Assembly (NCBI GenBank): GCA_002943765.1
Contig: PQWQ01000005.1
Coordinates: 1,116,001 to 1,180,000, forward strand
Length of the DNA: 64,000 bases
Source: Psoroptes ovis
Taxonomy: Eukaryota > Arthropoda > Arachnida > Sarcoptiformes > Psoroptidae
Direction: 5' to 3'
The notes beneath the pieces are model-generated. The model saw only the letters and a list, made by a program, of their open reading frames with translations. It did no database searches and was not told the origin of the DNA. The position numbers were made by a program, and so were the translations under genes. Within the stretch, counting starts at the first letter, position 1, and each line of letters opens with the position of its first letter. Shown here one piece after another: positions 1 to 14,400 of the stretch.

Positions 1-877
1 TTCACCCTTGGCAATGAAGGGTTGAATTTCAAAATTTATGTAAGCATCTTGCGTGACGATGAAAAAAAACGGAGGGAATAATGTCGCGAAGACTGCGCAC
101 ATTTTCATGGCCAAAAAATTTTAAAAAATCATAAAAATTTGACCTTTACGTCATCAATAAAAAGGATGACCTTCGAAAAGGGTTGAAAAATGTTCATCGA
201 ATTTCATATCGCACATCATTTGATGAATAATTCATTTATGAACATTTTTTTTTTTTTTTTTGAAACGGAAACCCTTTCACGCATTGACATATGTGCTTTA
301 TTGGATTTTGTTTGATGCGGACCTCATCTACGGACCCTTCTGTGGACCCTTTTTTGGTTCATAGATTTTTCTTCAACAAAAAAAAAACGTTTCAAAAATC
401 TTTGATTTGTTTGAAATATTTTTGACATTTGTTTGTTCATTTTGTTCAGCTTACGTAATCATTCAATGATCAAATCAATGATCAAAAATAATGGACCTTC
501 AAAAGACCTTTGATGATGATGAATTTTTGACAAAAAAAAAATTTGACAGATTAGCATCAGTACGTGCTCGGTCCAAGGTACGGGGCCTCGTCCGCTGATT
601 TATCTTTCCACAATCAGGGTAAAGACTAAAGGGTGAACGGTAAAGGGTAAAAAAAATTTTGATTTGATTCAAATTTAAATTTAATTTTTTCAAAGATTTC
701 GATGATTAAAGAGTTATTTGAGAAAATTGAAAAAATTAAAAAAAATGAAAGGTAAAAGATGAAAGGTGAATACAAATGGAATTATGTATTTTTGTTTAAT
801 CTTTACATTTTCAATCATAATCTTTTGATCACACAAAAGTAAGGTATAATCCTTTATCTTTGAATTTGCCTGCAGAA

Positions 878-970
878 GTGGGCTGTCCGAAAAGTTCTGT
901 CGTGTTGAATGCCTATTAGATTTAAGCATTGCCCATTAAAAAATACGCCAGAACTTTTCGGACAACCGAA
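878..970. mobile_element. Degenerate mariner-tip miniature element (copy A)
   Basis: Inverted repeats with the core TGTCCGAAAAGTTCTG at the left (about 883-898) and its complement at the right (about 950-965) bound roughly 90 bp. The outermost bases are degenerate: GGGC on the left against the GGTT expected, and CCGAA on the right against CCTAA. The TA target duplication is not clear. The interior differs from the copies at 8117 and 37624, so this is an older or separate subfamily with the same tips. It has no coding capacity. It matches Tc1/mariner terminal repeats by general form. Confidence 0.65.
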
Positions 971-2896
971 AATATTTTTGCAATTTAATTCATTGAATTC
1001 AAAAGCTTTTCGGACCCTACTAAAGCTAAAATTTGACCTTATTCGATGATCTAAGGCCAAACAAAGACCTAAGACTATTGACAGTTTAAAAATGAAAAAA
1101 ATGAATTTCAAAAGGTAAAAATGACGATTTTCTACGGTGTATCTTCTTTCGCTTATTCATTCATTCACCATTCAAATTGACATCTTTCATAAAAGGGATC
1201 GGTTTTCGTCTCTCTCTCAGGGATGCTACACATTCAAGAAATCCAAGACACGTTTGCGCATACGCAAACACTTCCGACGGTTATGATTCAAAGGCTAAGA
1301 CCTTGGACCTTGGACCTTGGAACAAACGAAGATCACAAAGGTCTTATTGTTTGTCAAATTTATGACAGATATGTGTGAAATATGCGTGAAAAATGAAATT
1401 TTTCCTTTCAAAGGTATGACACAAAGGGTACCCAAAAGGATGCACGCAAAAAAAGGATGCATAAAAGGGTTTAAGGTTTTGTGTGTGTGTGAATCGAAAA
1501 CCTTTGAAAATTCAAAGGATATCAAAGAAATCAAAAGGGTTTGAAAGGGTTTTAAAACTGAAAACTTGTCAAGATTCACACCGGGACTTTGCCAGCCAAG
1601 CTGAAAGCTGAATTTTTCAAATTTTAAATGATTTGCAAATGATCACAGATGCGTGCAACATCATCGTCAAACATACATCGATGAATGAGGTATAAACCTT
1701 TGAATAGTAACCTTTGTATGAACAAATATTTATAAAATATGTATAACCTTTGAGAACAAAAGACACATTTTGTGAGATGTCGAATAAATGATGTATGCAT
1801 TGATGTAATTGTATTTTATTATGAATTCATAATTGTTTCTAATCAAATTACACATCACAAAGATGATGATAATAATAGAATTGAACGGAATTAAACCAAC
1901 CATAAAATGTGTATAACGACGTATAACCTTAACCCTTACCCTTTTATTTAAACCTTGAAAAGTAAAGGGTTTGGCAAGGGTTTCAAATTTTCAAAAAAAT
2001 TTTCTCAGAAATTTCAGTAAAAGTGTGAAAACAAATTAATTTCAAATCAATCAATGATCAAAAAAATTAAAGGGTGTGACCTTTCGATTTCTTGAAACAT
2101 TTTCGATCAATGATCAATAAATGTTCAATGGATTGATCAACAGTCCATATAAATATCCGTATCCGTGGTCGGAAAAACGATTCGGTACACAGTGATTCGT
2201 TGATGTTCACAGGCCAGAAACTCAATTTCTGGGTCTTTTGGTACATGTTTCGATCTCAGCACCGAATCATTTTATAGGGCCAAAATTGGGACTTTGTGGT
2301 ATGAAAGGGTTATGACTTGCTCATCTATTAGGACCTTCAAACCTTCAGAATCGCATCTCTGATCATTGGCCACAAAAGGTCACAAGGTTTTGGTTAAATC
2401 ATTGCTTATTGTTTCTGGTCATAATTAAAATCAGGTCAAAATTTCACCTGAGCACCTTAACCTTGACCAAATTTTTAATTCAACTAACCTTTCAAGCAAC
2501 CTCTTAAAATTTTCACAAGAAAATTCTTGGGAATTTTTTTTTCGGAGTTTTACTTTCACTTGACCTTGTTTCGTTTGGTTTTCACCAAAACACCAAGCAC
2601 CTTCACCATGACCATCATTTACCACCACCAACACCAGCGGTGTGTGATGCTTTGCCACTAAGCAGGTGCAGTTGCAGGTAAGTAACAAGGATACCACAAA
2701 GTCACGAATTTGTGGCCATTTATCAATTGATTATTTCTATAAATTCTTATGTAGGGCCAAAATCAAGTCAAACACCTGGGAAAATATTTTTTTTTTTTTT
2801 TTTTTTGGTTTTCTGCTACGCAAATTACATAATTAATCACCTGAATTCAATGAAATCAAAAGTTTTCAATGATTTCACTGAATTCACGGTGAAAAT

Positions 2897-2948
2897 TTCG
2901 GTGTTTCGAGGCCCGAATTCGACGCAATTTGGGCGCTAAAACACCGAA
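2897..2948. repeat. Stable hairpin (inverted repeat)
   Basis: TTCGGTGTTT at 2897-2906 pairs perfectly with AAACACCGAA at 2939-2948. Inside an internal loop, GCCCGAATT (2911-2919) pairs with AATTTGGGC (2926-2934), with one G-T wobble, leaving a 6-base loop. Two stacked stems of 10 and 9 bp in 52 bases, richer in GC than their surroundings, are unlikely to be chance. It could be a transposon remnant or a structured RNA; nothing nearby decides. Confidence 0.6.
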
Positions 2949-5900
2949 TTTCGGTATTTTCGGGCACCGATTCTGGTCTCGATTCTTTTCGTTTCGATAA
3001 TTTGTTCAAAATTAGACGAATTGGTCTGAGAATCACCGAATAAATTCAGTAATTCACCCGAATTCATAATTCATCATGCCGCTAGTAACAGCTATATACG
3101 TGATATCATGATGCATCAAGATTCTTCTACCATTTTTTCTCTTAGACCAGCTGGGCCCAGAATATTCAAATGAATTCAGTTTGAATATAGAAAAAAAAAC
3201 AATGTAAATCAATGGAAAGTTCTTTTTCGCTTTTTTTTTCTAAAAATGAAAAGCCATTAATTAATTATAATCATTAAGCATTGATTGTGCTGATGACTGA
3301 TGCATTCGGGGCGCTTAGAAACAACCATGCTAGACATGAACACACACATAGACTTTGAAAGGATAAAAGACATTTAAGAATAAACGAACAGTATACATTG
3401 ATATATTCAAGAATTATTCAAACGGATAAACGGGGGCTAAAAGGGCTAATACAATGGCTGATATAAGGACTGTACATATGAGGCTATACATTTGGAAAAT
3501 ATGCATGCATTTTTTTTCTCGAAAAATAATGATGATTTTGTATATGCTGAAATCACATTAAAAAATTATGGTACAATCTCAAATCGCTCAAAGAAGAAGG
3601 AGAAGATAATTATGTATTTGCATGCATTTGGAGTGCTTCGCTGCTGCAGCGACGAATAATTCACAAAGAATAATCACCCGAATCTTTCACCGAAAACAAT
3701 TGTTTTCTATTGTTTTCATCGGTAATAATAATCATTGGAATAATAATCACGATAATCAAGAATCGTGAATGAAAATATTCAATGAATTCATTCAGAATTC
3801 AATGAATTCATTCATAGAATTCATTAATTCATTGAATTAATTGTGTTCTGCACCATCGATGATAATGATAATAATGATTATGATGATGGTGCAGATGATG
3901 ATAATGATGGCGGGCTGATGATAATGGAACAATTGCAGGATTGGAAGTGGTACCCGCTGCTTGTCTAAGGCTATACACATCCATTATCGAGAACGATTCT
4001 TATGCGCGCGTGCTTCAGCAACTTTAGAATCAAAGATTTCAAATCGACAAATCGAATATTCGTGTTTCATCATCATCATCATCGTCGTCGTCGTCATCGT
4101 CTACCCGAAGAGGTTGAAACCCTTTCTGCCCCTTTTAATTCCTTTGTTTGGCAGAGCCGCCATCATTACACCCTTAATTGCATAATTAATCGATTATTTT
4201 CAATGAAATAAAAGCAGAATTCAGGCCCTAACCCTACCCTTACTCGCCTCTCCTCTATTTTGTCCCCCTACTCTCTGTGCCTACCCTCTGCTCGCTCATT
4301 CACTAATTACAACTTGTTATCATCATCGCCATCATCGTCATCAAAGCTATATCGTCAGCACAAACATTGTTCATTGTTTCAATTCAATTTTTTTTTGTTT
4401 TTGTTCTTGGTTTAATTTGATTCAGAATTTTTCAAGAATAAATTTATAGCTTAGTCTGTCAAATTATTCTCAAAAATTTAAATAAAAATTCAAATTCAAA
4501 TTAAATATTTGAATCAAATGTCTTTCATTGTCGCTGAATTATATATTCTAATTATCATCAGACTGTGCAATTTTTCCATGGCCGTAGTTAACGGAATTTC
4601 GAAGATAATTCAAGGAGAAAATGGAATCAAATATGGAATATTCTTTGGATATTTTTTGAATTAAAAAGTTCAAAATTCAAAGTTGAAAAGAATTAATTGT
4701 TTTCAATTTAATTTGTTTTTTCAACGGAAAAAAAATTTGCAAAATCAATGATGATAATATATTATAATCATCATTGACAATAATAATTCTTGTTAAAGAA
4801 TTGAATTCAATGAAAAAAATGGTTATTTCTAGGCACATAATGAATTTAGCTGAATTTAACGAGAATGAATCAGAATCAATTCACAATTGATTTCAAAGAA
4901 TTTATTTCGTACATTATGAGACACAAAGGTTAATGAACACTGATCACGCAAACGTTTCTTCTTTGTATTTGGATGAATATTTATTCGATTATCATTCAAA
5001 AAGATGATCAGACAATCAAAATGTAGATTGATTTTTAAAAAATAAATTTAAATTGTATTTTGAAACACATAAAATCGAGCGATAATTGTTATTACCATAT
5101 TTGTCTGGTATAACCCTTTCGTTTTTTCAAACCTTTTTATGACTTTTCAATTTTCACTTGAAGGTTATAGATTTTTCAACCTTTTTTTTTCAAAATTCTA
5201 GCAACCTCTTAAAATCGAACCTATTACAATTCGAAAGCTATACACTCATTGACTATTGACAAAATTTGGATGCTACCCTTTTCTATCTTGTTCTTATGAG
5301 AAATTTTACAGAAAAATCAAAAATTTAAAATGATAAAAGGATTAAATTTTTTCGATAAATCATTGAATAGATGGAGATAAAGCAAAATTCATATTCATCA
5401 AAGTATCTACCATTGTTTCATTGTTTGCCATCGATCGGCCACCCGATCTCAATAAAATACCCGAAAATACGAGGTGAATAATTTACTTACAAAATATGTG
5501 CACTGATAAACTTGAAAAGAATGGAAAAAAATTGAAATTTTAAACTTTGATTGATTATTTCATTCGATCGATCATTCATTCATTCATTCATTCAATGACA
5601 AAATTCAATTTTCTTCGAGCCCGAGTATTTTTGAACAAATCATTAACATCATTCATTGATTCAGTACTTAGATTTGCATTTTTCAAATTTTCTAAACAAA
5701 CAAATAATGAAACAATAATTTGTAATCATCACTAAATACATACAACATACATAATCAATTATATAATCCTTTCAAAAAATACAAATTTTTCAAAGAAATG
5801 AAAAAGAAAATGGTTCAATGATTTTGTGAAAAATTTTGTCAATTCAAAAAATAAAAAAAAACAAACGACGATTAAATCAATCAATCATCTTTGAAAAATA

Positions 5901-8116
5901 CTGACAATGCTAATGATGATGATGATGATGATGATTAGTGATTTGAATCGAGTCATTGAATCACTTTGTTTGAATCATTTACAATAATGGTTCAACATCA
6001 TTCACACATAATGAGCAACTATTAGCTTAGCAACTTATGGCATATTTTGTTTGGGGGGGAAATCGAAATTAGAACTCAAGACCTTAGAAAAAAAAGACTT
6101 ACCTTAGATTTTAAAATTTTGAAGACATTTGAAGACCCGAACAAGTCAAATCATGTATCAATGATTGATATGATTAATTGTTTTTTTCTTTTTTTCTTGA
6201 AAGTATTTGAGATGACATTATTTTGCGAAAAAAAAAATGATTTGTTGTCGTTGATGATTGTTGATTGTTGTTGTCGAAGACATTTGATAGTTGATGCGAA
6301 ATTTCATTAATTTTGACCTAATTTTTCGGTCTCTTTTTGAAAATTGTTGAAGCATTAATCTCAAATGATAATTAAATTTGTTTTATCAAATTAATTAATC
6401 AAAGATTTGAGATGATTCCTTGAAGGTGGTGACATCCATTTGATTGAGTTTTACACATGGTGATCTATTTTTCATAATTGATGATTGACAAAATGACCAC
6501 GAGCATGGTATGAAGTTCCTAACTACTCTTAGAAATTTTCATTTGTTTATTTGTTTGATTGATTGATTTTTTTCAATTCAATAATCAATCGGATTTGAAT
6601 TTATGATTCAAATTCAAATGTTTCATAAAATTCAATGATTTTGAATATTGAAAAAACAAATCATCAATTGGCTAGGAATCATCATACCTAGCTTGCTGTC
6701 ATTTGTCATTTGAGTGAGTGAAGATTGAAAATATTTTTTGATAAATGATGATGATGATGATTGAAAATGACCATTCGATCATTAGCTATAATCAAAGATG
6801 ATTGATTTCTGATTAACCTAATAGAAATCACGAGGGAAAGGGACAAACGAACTGAAAATTGTTTAATCAAAATCAATGGAAATTTACTTACCGATTTAAT
6901 TCGATTATTTCAAAATCAAATCGATCATTAAATCAATTATTAATTTGATTTAGGATTGATTCAAATTGAAGACGACATTTGATGGTGATTTGATGTATCG
7001 AAAATCAATAATGAATAAAACAAATCACAATCATAAATGGAATAGAAAAGCTTGATTGGTTTAAGATTCAAAGCTATTACCTTGATAATTGATAATGTTT
7101 GATTTTCGAAAACTAAATCAAATTTTGATGATGATAATTTTTTTGATTGAAGTTCTTTGAAATCATTGAGCTAAATAAAAATAGAAAATCGAATGATTTC
7201 TTCGAATCATGATTATTTTCGATTTGATTAACCATACATTGATCGATTGATAATTTCGAATCATTGATTAACTTTTCAAATTCATTTTTCAGCGGCAAAA
7301 TAAATGCATAAACACGTGTAAATTCATGTAAATATTCGCCAGCCAAAGGCCATCATTTTTGAAGACACAGTACAGTATGGTTGCCGAATTTCATGGTCAA
7401 AACTTGATGAATGAATGAATCATTAACCAAATAATCATCATCGATGCTAAATTAGCCATTAATACCATTATTCATTTAGTCTTTATTCACTTGCTTGTTC
7501 ACTTGATGTAATAATTTTTAGCTTCTTGAAATGATGAAATAATTTTTTTTTCTTCAATTCATGCTTTCAAATGACTGAAGATTGATTTTCCAATGTTTCA
7601 AAGTCTTCAAGCGAACATGAATAAACAGCAACGGCAGCAACAATATTACACACAAACAAACTTGAAGACTTGATATTTCGTTTTTCTTCTATTTCGAATA
7701 TTTTCCACTTGTGTAATTATCATTATCATTATCATCATATCATCCATCGATGGCCATGATATACATTGAAAAATCATTTTCTAAATATCAATGAAAATAT
7801 GAGATGAAATGAAATGTATGTCTGTATCGTTGTATGTTTCAGGCTTGAAATAAATAAATGAATAAATAATCATTCAGTCTGTTTGTTTGTTTGTTAGTTT
7901 AGTTAGAGTTTGCTGAGAAATCGTTCGTTTGTTGTTTGAACTGTTTGTTGCTCATTGTCAGTGTTTCGAACTGACGATGATTATTATCATCATCATCATT
8001 ATTATTAGTATTAGTATTATTATAATCAACAAATGAAATTAATTGGAAAATGTGTATGGAAAATCACATAAACACACACACACAAAAATCACGGCCAAAT
8101 CATGGCTTCATAAATA

Positions 8117-8198
8117 TTAGATTGTCCGGAAAGTTTTGGCCGATTTTCATGAACAACTCTATTCGGATTAAGCGGAATGAACTTTTCGGACAACCTAA
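8117..8198. mobile_element. Mariner-tip miniature element (copy B)
   Basis: An 82-bp element flanked by TA duplications (8115-8116 and 8199-8200). The left end reads TTAGATTGTCCGGAAAGTT and the right end is the complement of TTAGGTTGTCCGAAAAGTTC. Read on the minus strand it aligns end to end with copy C at 37624-37703, interior included, so both derive from the same parent with only about 40 bp kept from each end. The TA target is characteristic of the Tc1/mariner superfamily. It is non-autonomous and has no open frame. Confidence 0.85.
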
Positions 8199-11100
8199 TA
8201 TATTTCTTTTCTCATATTATTCAAACATCAAACATTGTGGCAATAATAATAAAAATAGAATAAGAAACAAACAAAAACAAAAACTTGTTGTCTTTGCTTT
8301 GCTTTGATGTTGTCGTTATTTATATGTTGATATATGTGATTTGCGTTGTTTATGGTATTATGGTATTTATATCTCTGTTTTTTTTTCTTCATTTCTTCTC
8401 TTCAAAATATCTTTGATCATGATGTTGATGATGATGATGATGATATCATTTTTCCTGTGAAAAAAAATATATCGAAATTCAAAGAAATAAAAATTAAATG
8501 AAGAGATGAATGGTGGTGGTGGTGGTGGTTAATCACCAAAGACGTTGAAGCATATATGTGCAAGAATGATGATCAATAAGATCAGGGAAATTTTTTTCTT
8601 TTCAGTGGTGGCCAAAAAATGTTCATCGAAAGTGACAAAAATACGTTGGACAATCAATTCTTATATTTACATTTTAGTAATTAAAAAAAATTTCAATTTA
8701 AATCGAAACATTTCAAAGCGATAATCATATAATCGTTAAGATACACATCTTGTAATATATTCGGCTCATTACAAATGCTTTACATCACATTAGTTTTTTT
8801 GTTGTTGTATATACTGGTTTATACTGAATTAAATATTTCTGAATGTCTTCAATCGAATTTCTTAGGAAATCATAAATGAATGGTGCATAAAATGACTTTT
8901 TAATATTTCTTCAAATGACGACTCTTCATTGTCTTTAATATGATGTCTTTGACGTTAATCAATCCATCAATCAATCAACTTAGTTTAAAAATTTTTATGA
9001 TTCAATGGAAAATTGCGAAATGAATTTATAATTTACGATTATTATCATATTATTTGATTTGAAAAATTTCTTCTCTTTTTGAAAGCGACTAATTAACGAT
9101 CATTGCTAATCAATGCTTTTGTAATTAATTAATAAAAATCTAATTAAATCAAAACTTGGATTAAGACTGATTTTCCATGTGATTTAATTTAATTCAACAT
9201 ATGCATAATTCACTGTGCATTCACTATTAATTCATGATTTTTTTTCAATCAATGATCAAAGATTACTTACCATTTGTCAATGATGAATTTCAGTTTTTTG
9301 GGGATTTTCATCTGCACTGTTAAAGGACATTCTTAAAATAATTAGTTACGTAATCAATTCTTTAATGAATTTTGAAAATGTTAAAAATTTTGAGAATCAA
9401 AAATTAAATCAATCAAATTTTAAAAAAAAATTCTTTTACCTGCTCAAAGGTTGGCCATAATTGTTTCGATCAAAGGTTTAACAAAATGCGTTTTAAGAAC
9501 TAAACAAAATATTACAAAATAAACAAATCAACTCCTTGACAACAACAATCAAAAAATGACATTGATTTTGTGATCAAAGAGTATAACGCACTGATAAATC
9601 AGATAAAAAAAACACTTAAAAACCTCAACATCAAACCTTTTAACAACAAAAAAAAAAACCCTCACCGAGAGAAAAAAAACCCATCAAACCATTGATTATC
9701 ATTTGAATTTCTTACAGAAAACTGCAGAAATTTCGTTTGGTTGATGGCTGATGGTAACTGCTACTGCTGATGCTGTCGTGACGATATGACAATAAAAACT
9801 AAATCAAAATTTGATTTTAAAGGTTTTTTTATGATCATATTTATATTTAAATCATTTACCATTTCGGTGATTGTTGTTCTGTTATCAAATGGCAAATCAA
9901 ATCAATGTGAATCGATTCAAGGTTTTATATTTTTTCTTTTTTTGCGCTGATTAAGGTTGATGATTGATATATTTTAAAATAGAAAATAAATAAATCAAAA
10001 TCATACGAAAATTTTGATAATGATAATCTCGACTATATGTACATTCATGCACAGTCTAAGATTTTCAATGATTTTCGGTCATATTCATAACGATTTGTTG
10101 AGACAAATCTGGCCAATCGCAAAGAAATCGATGAAAAATTCATTGAAATTTTTGATTAAACTTACCTTGACGACCTTAACGGGTTGTAAGTCGTTGATTT
10201 GGCCAGCAATATAACAAATATTTCGGTAACCCTTTCGAATAAAGATTGACAAAATGGCATCAAATATGAGCGAATATGGCTTCGAAAATATTCACTACCA
10301 AATCTCTAAATGTATAGCGTCAATATTCTCTTGGAAGGGATTTTTTTGGACATGAAATAGTTACCGATGTACGACCCTAGAAATTTGGAATAAAAAATGA
10401 ATAAATGAAAAAACCAGAAGCATTGATTGTATCACAAACACGCCCATTGGAAACAATCGATATGTTTACAATCACGATCAGTGATGATTATGATGATTTT
10501 TTTCGGGTTCTAAGGTTTTCAAATGACTTTTGAGTTTATTCATATGTGTTCCAAGAGAGAGGGCCGTTCTGGTTTTATTTTTGAAAAAAAAATGTTCCAA
10601 ACATGCACATTTGTAGATCTATACAATGGATCAACTGTACATAGACAGGCACACATCACCGATACCGGTGCCACCATCATCATCATCAACATCAATGTGG
10701 CATTACTGTTTCGCTGAAACCAAATTTTATATATTATATCTGGTGGCCATGGTGGTGGTGGTGTTGGCCGTGGTGCTGATGATCAATGGTTCAACCTTTT
10801 TAGTGGAAAAAATTTTTAAAATTTAAAAAATAATACATACCATTCTGATCAATGAATATTATTTTATATGCGCGTGTCAGTCGATTATTTGCCCGATTAC
10901 TATGGTTCATGGGTCTCCGTTGTATACACAGAGAGACCGTGGCTAAATTTATTTTCCCCTTTCGGGGTTTTTTTTTCAGGCTCTATAGGTTTGTTTTCTC
11001 TCTCCATTGCCATCTTTCACCTTACCTTTTTTTTTGTTGTTGTTGTTTGAATGGCATCAAAGGCTTTGACCTTGGCATTTTCAATTTTTCACACGGAATC

Positions 11101-11413
11101 GAAACGCTTTGTTTCTTTTGTTGTGCTGTTTGTTTGTTTGTTCAAACACTTTTGTCAATGTTTTTTCTTTTTAATATCATTCATTCACCCAAAAATGGAA
11201 CAACCTTTCAATCATCATTTTGTTCAATGTTTGGTTTTCACATTTTTCCCTTTTATTCATGCAGTGGTGAATGTTGTTTTACAACAATTTAACATAAACG
11301 AAAACAACTCACAAAGGTTCATAAAGGTCACTATTTTGAAAGGGTTAGTTTAATGGAGATTTCGAATGTTTTGAAATTTCGAATTTTTTTGTTGTCACAA
11401 AAAAGAGTCTAGT

Positions 11414-11424
11414 AACGCCATCTG
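11414..11424 (+). promoter_or_regulatory. Promoter-like motif AACGCCATCTG
   Basis: This 11-mer differs in one core base from the CAGCGCCATCTG found upstream of SMG1 (28653-28664) and MDP1 (40494-40505). It lies in a small island richer in GC than its surroundings (11405-11490). No gene start is visible nearby, so it could belong to an unrecognised transcript or be chance. Confidence 0.3.
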
Positions 11425-14400
11425 TCGTTTCGAAATGTGACTAAAATTTCTTCGAGTTTCGTTTCGATGTCCATAGAGGCCGCTGTTGCATTTGTGAAAA
11501 TTTTAAATTTTTTTTGAATTCAAAAATTTTAAGAAAATTCAACACTTAAGCCTTAACCCTTTGTCGATTGGGATGATTGAAAAAGTGAAAATGAAATATA
11601 GACAAATCGAAACTTAGAGCAAAGAAGCAAAAAAAGGAAAACGCCCATTCAAGTGTAAACCACTCACTTATTCTCATGTACGATTTGATCAATCGAAACT
11701 GGCCAATTCGATCAAACTGACCAAAGGTCAGTGTGCAAAACTTGGAAAAATTGATCCGCCTATTTTTTTCAATGTTATCTTAAGCCATACATTCTCATAG
11801 AACACGAAATTGGTAACAATTGGTTACCACCACACAACCAATTGAATTTAATTTCCATTCAATCATCATGATCAAAAACTTTGGTGGCCAAATAATTTGG
11901 ACACATTAGACATTGAAAAACATGCTCAATAAGGTGCGAAAATGAGACAAAGATAAACCTATTCAATGGTCAATGTGTGACCAGCAAATAAACAGATTAA
12001 TCATTTCTATACGACTACCAAGAACTACGGGTCAAAGCTTTTAGCGTATCAAAGCTAACTTTACACAAGCTAAGCTCAAAAGCTTGCGTAATCCTTTTTT
12101 TCACCACCAAAACATAAACATCTCAATATTAAACATGTCTTCAACATTCAATCAAAACAAACAGTAATAAATCTTTCTTATTCTTAAAGATTTTAATTCA
12201 TTCGATTTACTTATGTGTTTATTTACATGTTGATCATTTGATTTATTCATTTATTTATTTAATTTGAGTAAACAGAAAATGCTTCGTTGATTTAATTCTA
12301 AATTATTTGATTTGATTTGGTTTATTTTCAAAGAAATTTGTATTTGAAATAAATCAAAATGTCAAATAAACAAAAATGTTGATTTTTCTGAAATGGGAAT
12401 AAATAAACAAATAAACAAATCATTTACAATCGTCAAAAACCAACGAAAACAAATCAAAACCTCAGTAAATGACAAATGACATTTACCATCACAACGATTA
12501 ACACGACCATTTACCACCACATGGGTATCGATTGGACACAATTTACAAATTCAAAGAGGTCTTCATATCAAAGTTTTTACCACGAGAATCATGGGTAAAC
12601 ATCTTCATACATCAATCAAATAAGATGTTCGGGTATATGAAAATAAATGAAAACATTTAATGGATAAATGGATTAAAAACGATTGAATGAACAAATTTCA
12701 AAGGTTTTTTTTTTGTAAGTTTTTCAAAGGTATTTTCTCTTCATTTCAAAAGGGTCTTATCTTATAAATAATGTTGGCTAAATGAATGGGCCATTCAATA
12801 AATGATTTCTTTGGAAAATTTTCATAAGAAATGATTCAATTCATTCATCAATTTGATTCATGGAAATTAAGGAAAAAAAATTTCTTTGAAAAATATTGAG
12901 GCCAAGACCCTATGAGACCCTAGCGTAGTGTAGAGTAGTGTTTGAATGGTAGTAGTAGGGTGAGACCTGTCAAAAAACGTTCAGCAGAAAAATTCATTTT
13001 CTGAAACCTTTCACCTTTTTAACACGAAAATCAATGAGGAAAAAATTAAGGTGAGGTCATAGCTAACACAAAGGTAGCGCAGCAAGGTTTTGAAAAATGA
13101 AAGAGTTTTCACAACATCTTTTACAGATGCTGAGAAGGTTATACATACATGATACGCACCCTTTGAATTTTTTTCGTTCATTTCACTGGTAAACAAATCA
13201 TTTATTATGCAGTTTCAATGGGGATGCTAAGCTTGCTTGGCTGAGAACAAAGCCAGCATCTTTGACATTCAAATAAACCTTATGTTCAAAGGTTTTTCAA
13301 AAGATTTCAGTGAAAGTCTTTTTGGCCAAATTTTGACATTTGGACACATATTTCAAAGAAATTCATTTTTTCAAAAGTAAACCCCTTTTGTTTTTGAATG
13401 TACCTTTGAAAAAAAATGTACCTTTGTGAATGTAACAGCAATCAACGATTGATGATGATTGAAAATCGAACATATTTTTTCAAAAATCCATTTTATGGAT
13501 CAAAAGAGTTATTGATTTTTTTTGTAGCTTATTGAAATATTTGAATAATTTGAAAAAGTGAAAAGATGTCAAGGACATTTGGTGGAAATGATTTTATTTT
13601 TGGAACACGAGAAAATTTACAAGGTCTTCGTTAGGGTTTTCGGAAAGGTTTACTGGAAGGGTTATGGGAAGATTTTCGTTGGTTTTCGCGTAGATATTTC
13701 GGACTTACCCGCAAACGATTTCATCTTTTAACTTGTGGACATGCAGTTTCGGGAACATCAAGGTTTTACGGGTGAAGAATGATGAGGATTCTTTGAAATC
13801 TTTGAAGAATCGATCGGCTGAAAATGGTTCATATTAAGTGATATGAACTAAGAGAAGATTATTTATTGTACATCTTACGGATGAATGGTAATTGAATGGA
13901 AGAATAAATGATGATGATCATAATTGCATTTGACAAAGAACACAAAACAAAGAAAGATGAAACATTATCACTATCACCACTATCACTAACATCAACAACA
14001 ATGTTGACAAACATCATCATTATCATTATCATCATCATAAACATTATCATCATCAAGATTAAATTGAGCATTAATCAATTTATAAAATGATGATCATCAT
14101 TCAAATGAAACTAAATGATTCGAATTTATTTCTTTAAATTGTTTTTAAATTATGGTCTTTGGTAAATTTCGTAGAATTCGTTGATATTGATGGTGATGAT
14201 GATGTTTGACATATTATGGTTATTTAATTTGAATCAATTTAATTTGAGTCAAAACAAAAACATAAACAAATCATCATTAAATTATCATCATCAAGAGTTG
14301 ATACACATCAACCAAATCAGAGTTGATACAAATGATTCTAAAGATGTTCAATTGACGATTATTCATCAACATTCATACACATTTAAAAGGTTCAAAACAT

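Larger units (their letters stand above)
1..8999. other. AT-rich non-coding region, no gene recognised
   Basis: No open frame here resembles a protein family I know. The longest frames are under 100 codons and look random or microsatellite-derived. The sequence holds T/A homopolymers (for example 247-261 and 2788-2806), GAT/CAT triplet runs (5918-5935, 7990-8010), mariner-tip miniatures at 878-970 and 8117-8198, and a hairpin at 2897-2948. AAAGG/CCTTT words are frequent in the first 2.5 kb. A strong plus-strand splice-donor-like site (CAG then GTAAGT) sits near 2676, but its upstream sequence has stops, so it could only mark a non-coding exon. The region may be intergenic or part of a long intron of a gene outside the window. 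Confidence 0.6.

Noticed and set aside
6047..6310. 87-codon plus-strand frame
   Set aside because: Low-complexity Phe/Lys/Cys content, no splice context, no family resemblance.
10014..10330. Minus-strand open stretch ending at a good donor near 10163
   Set aside because: About 45 codons with no family resemblance and no matching acceptor or downstream exon.
10852..11292. 146-codon plus-strand open frame
   Set aside because: Phe/Cys/Leu-rich translation of T-rich DNA, overlapped by other frames of similar length, with no family resemblance.
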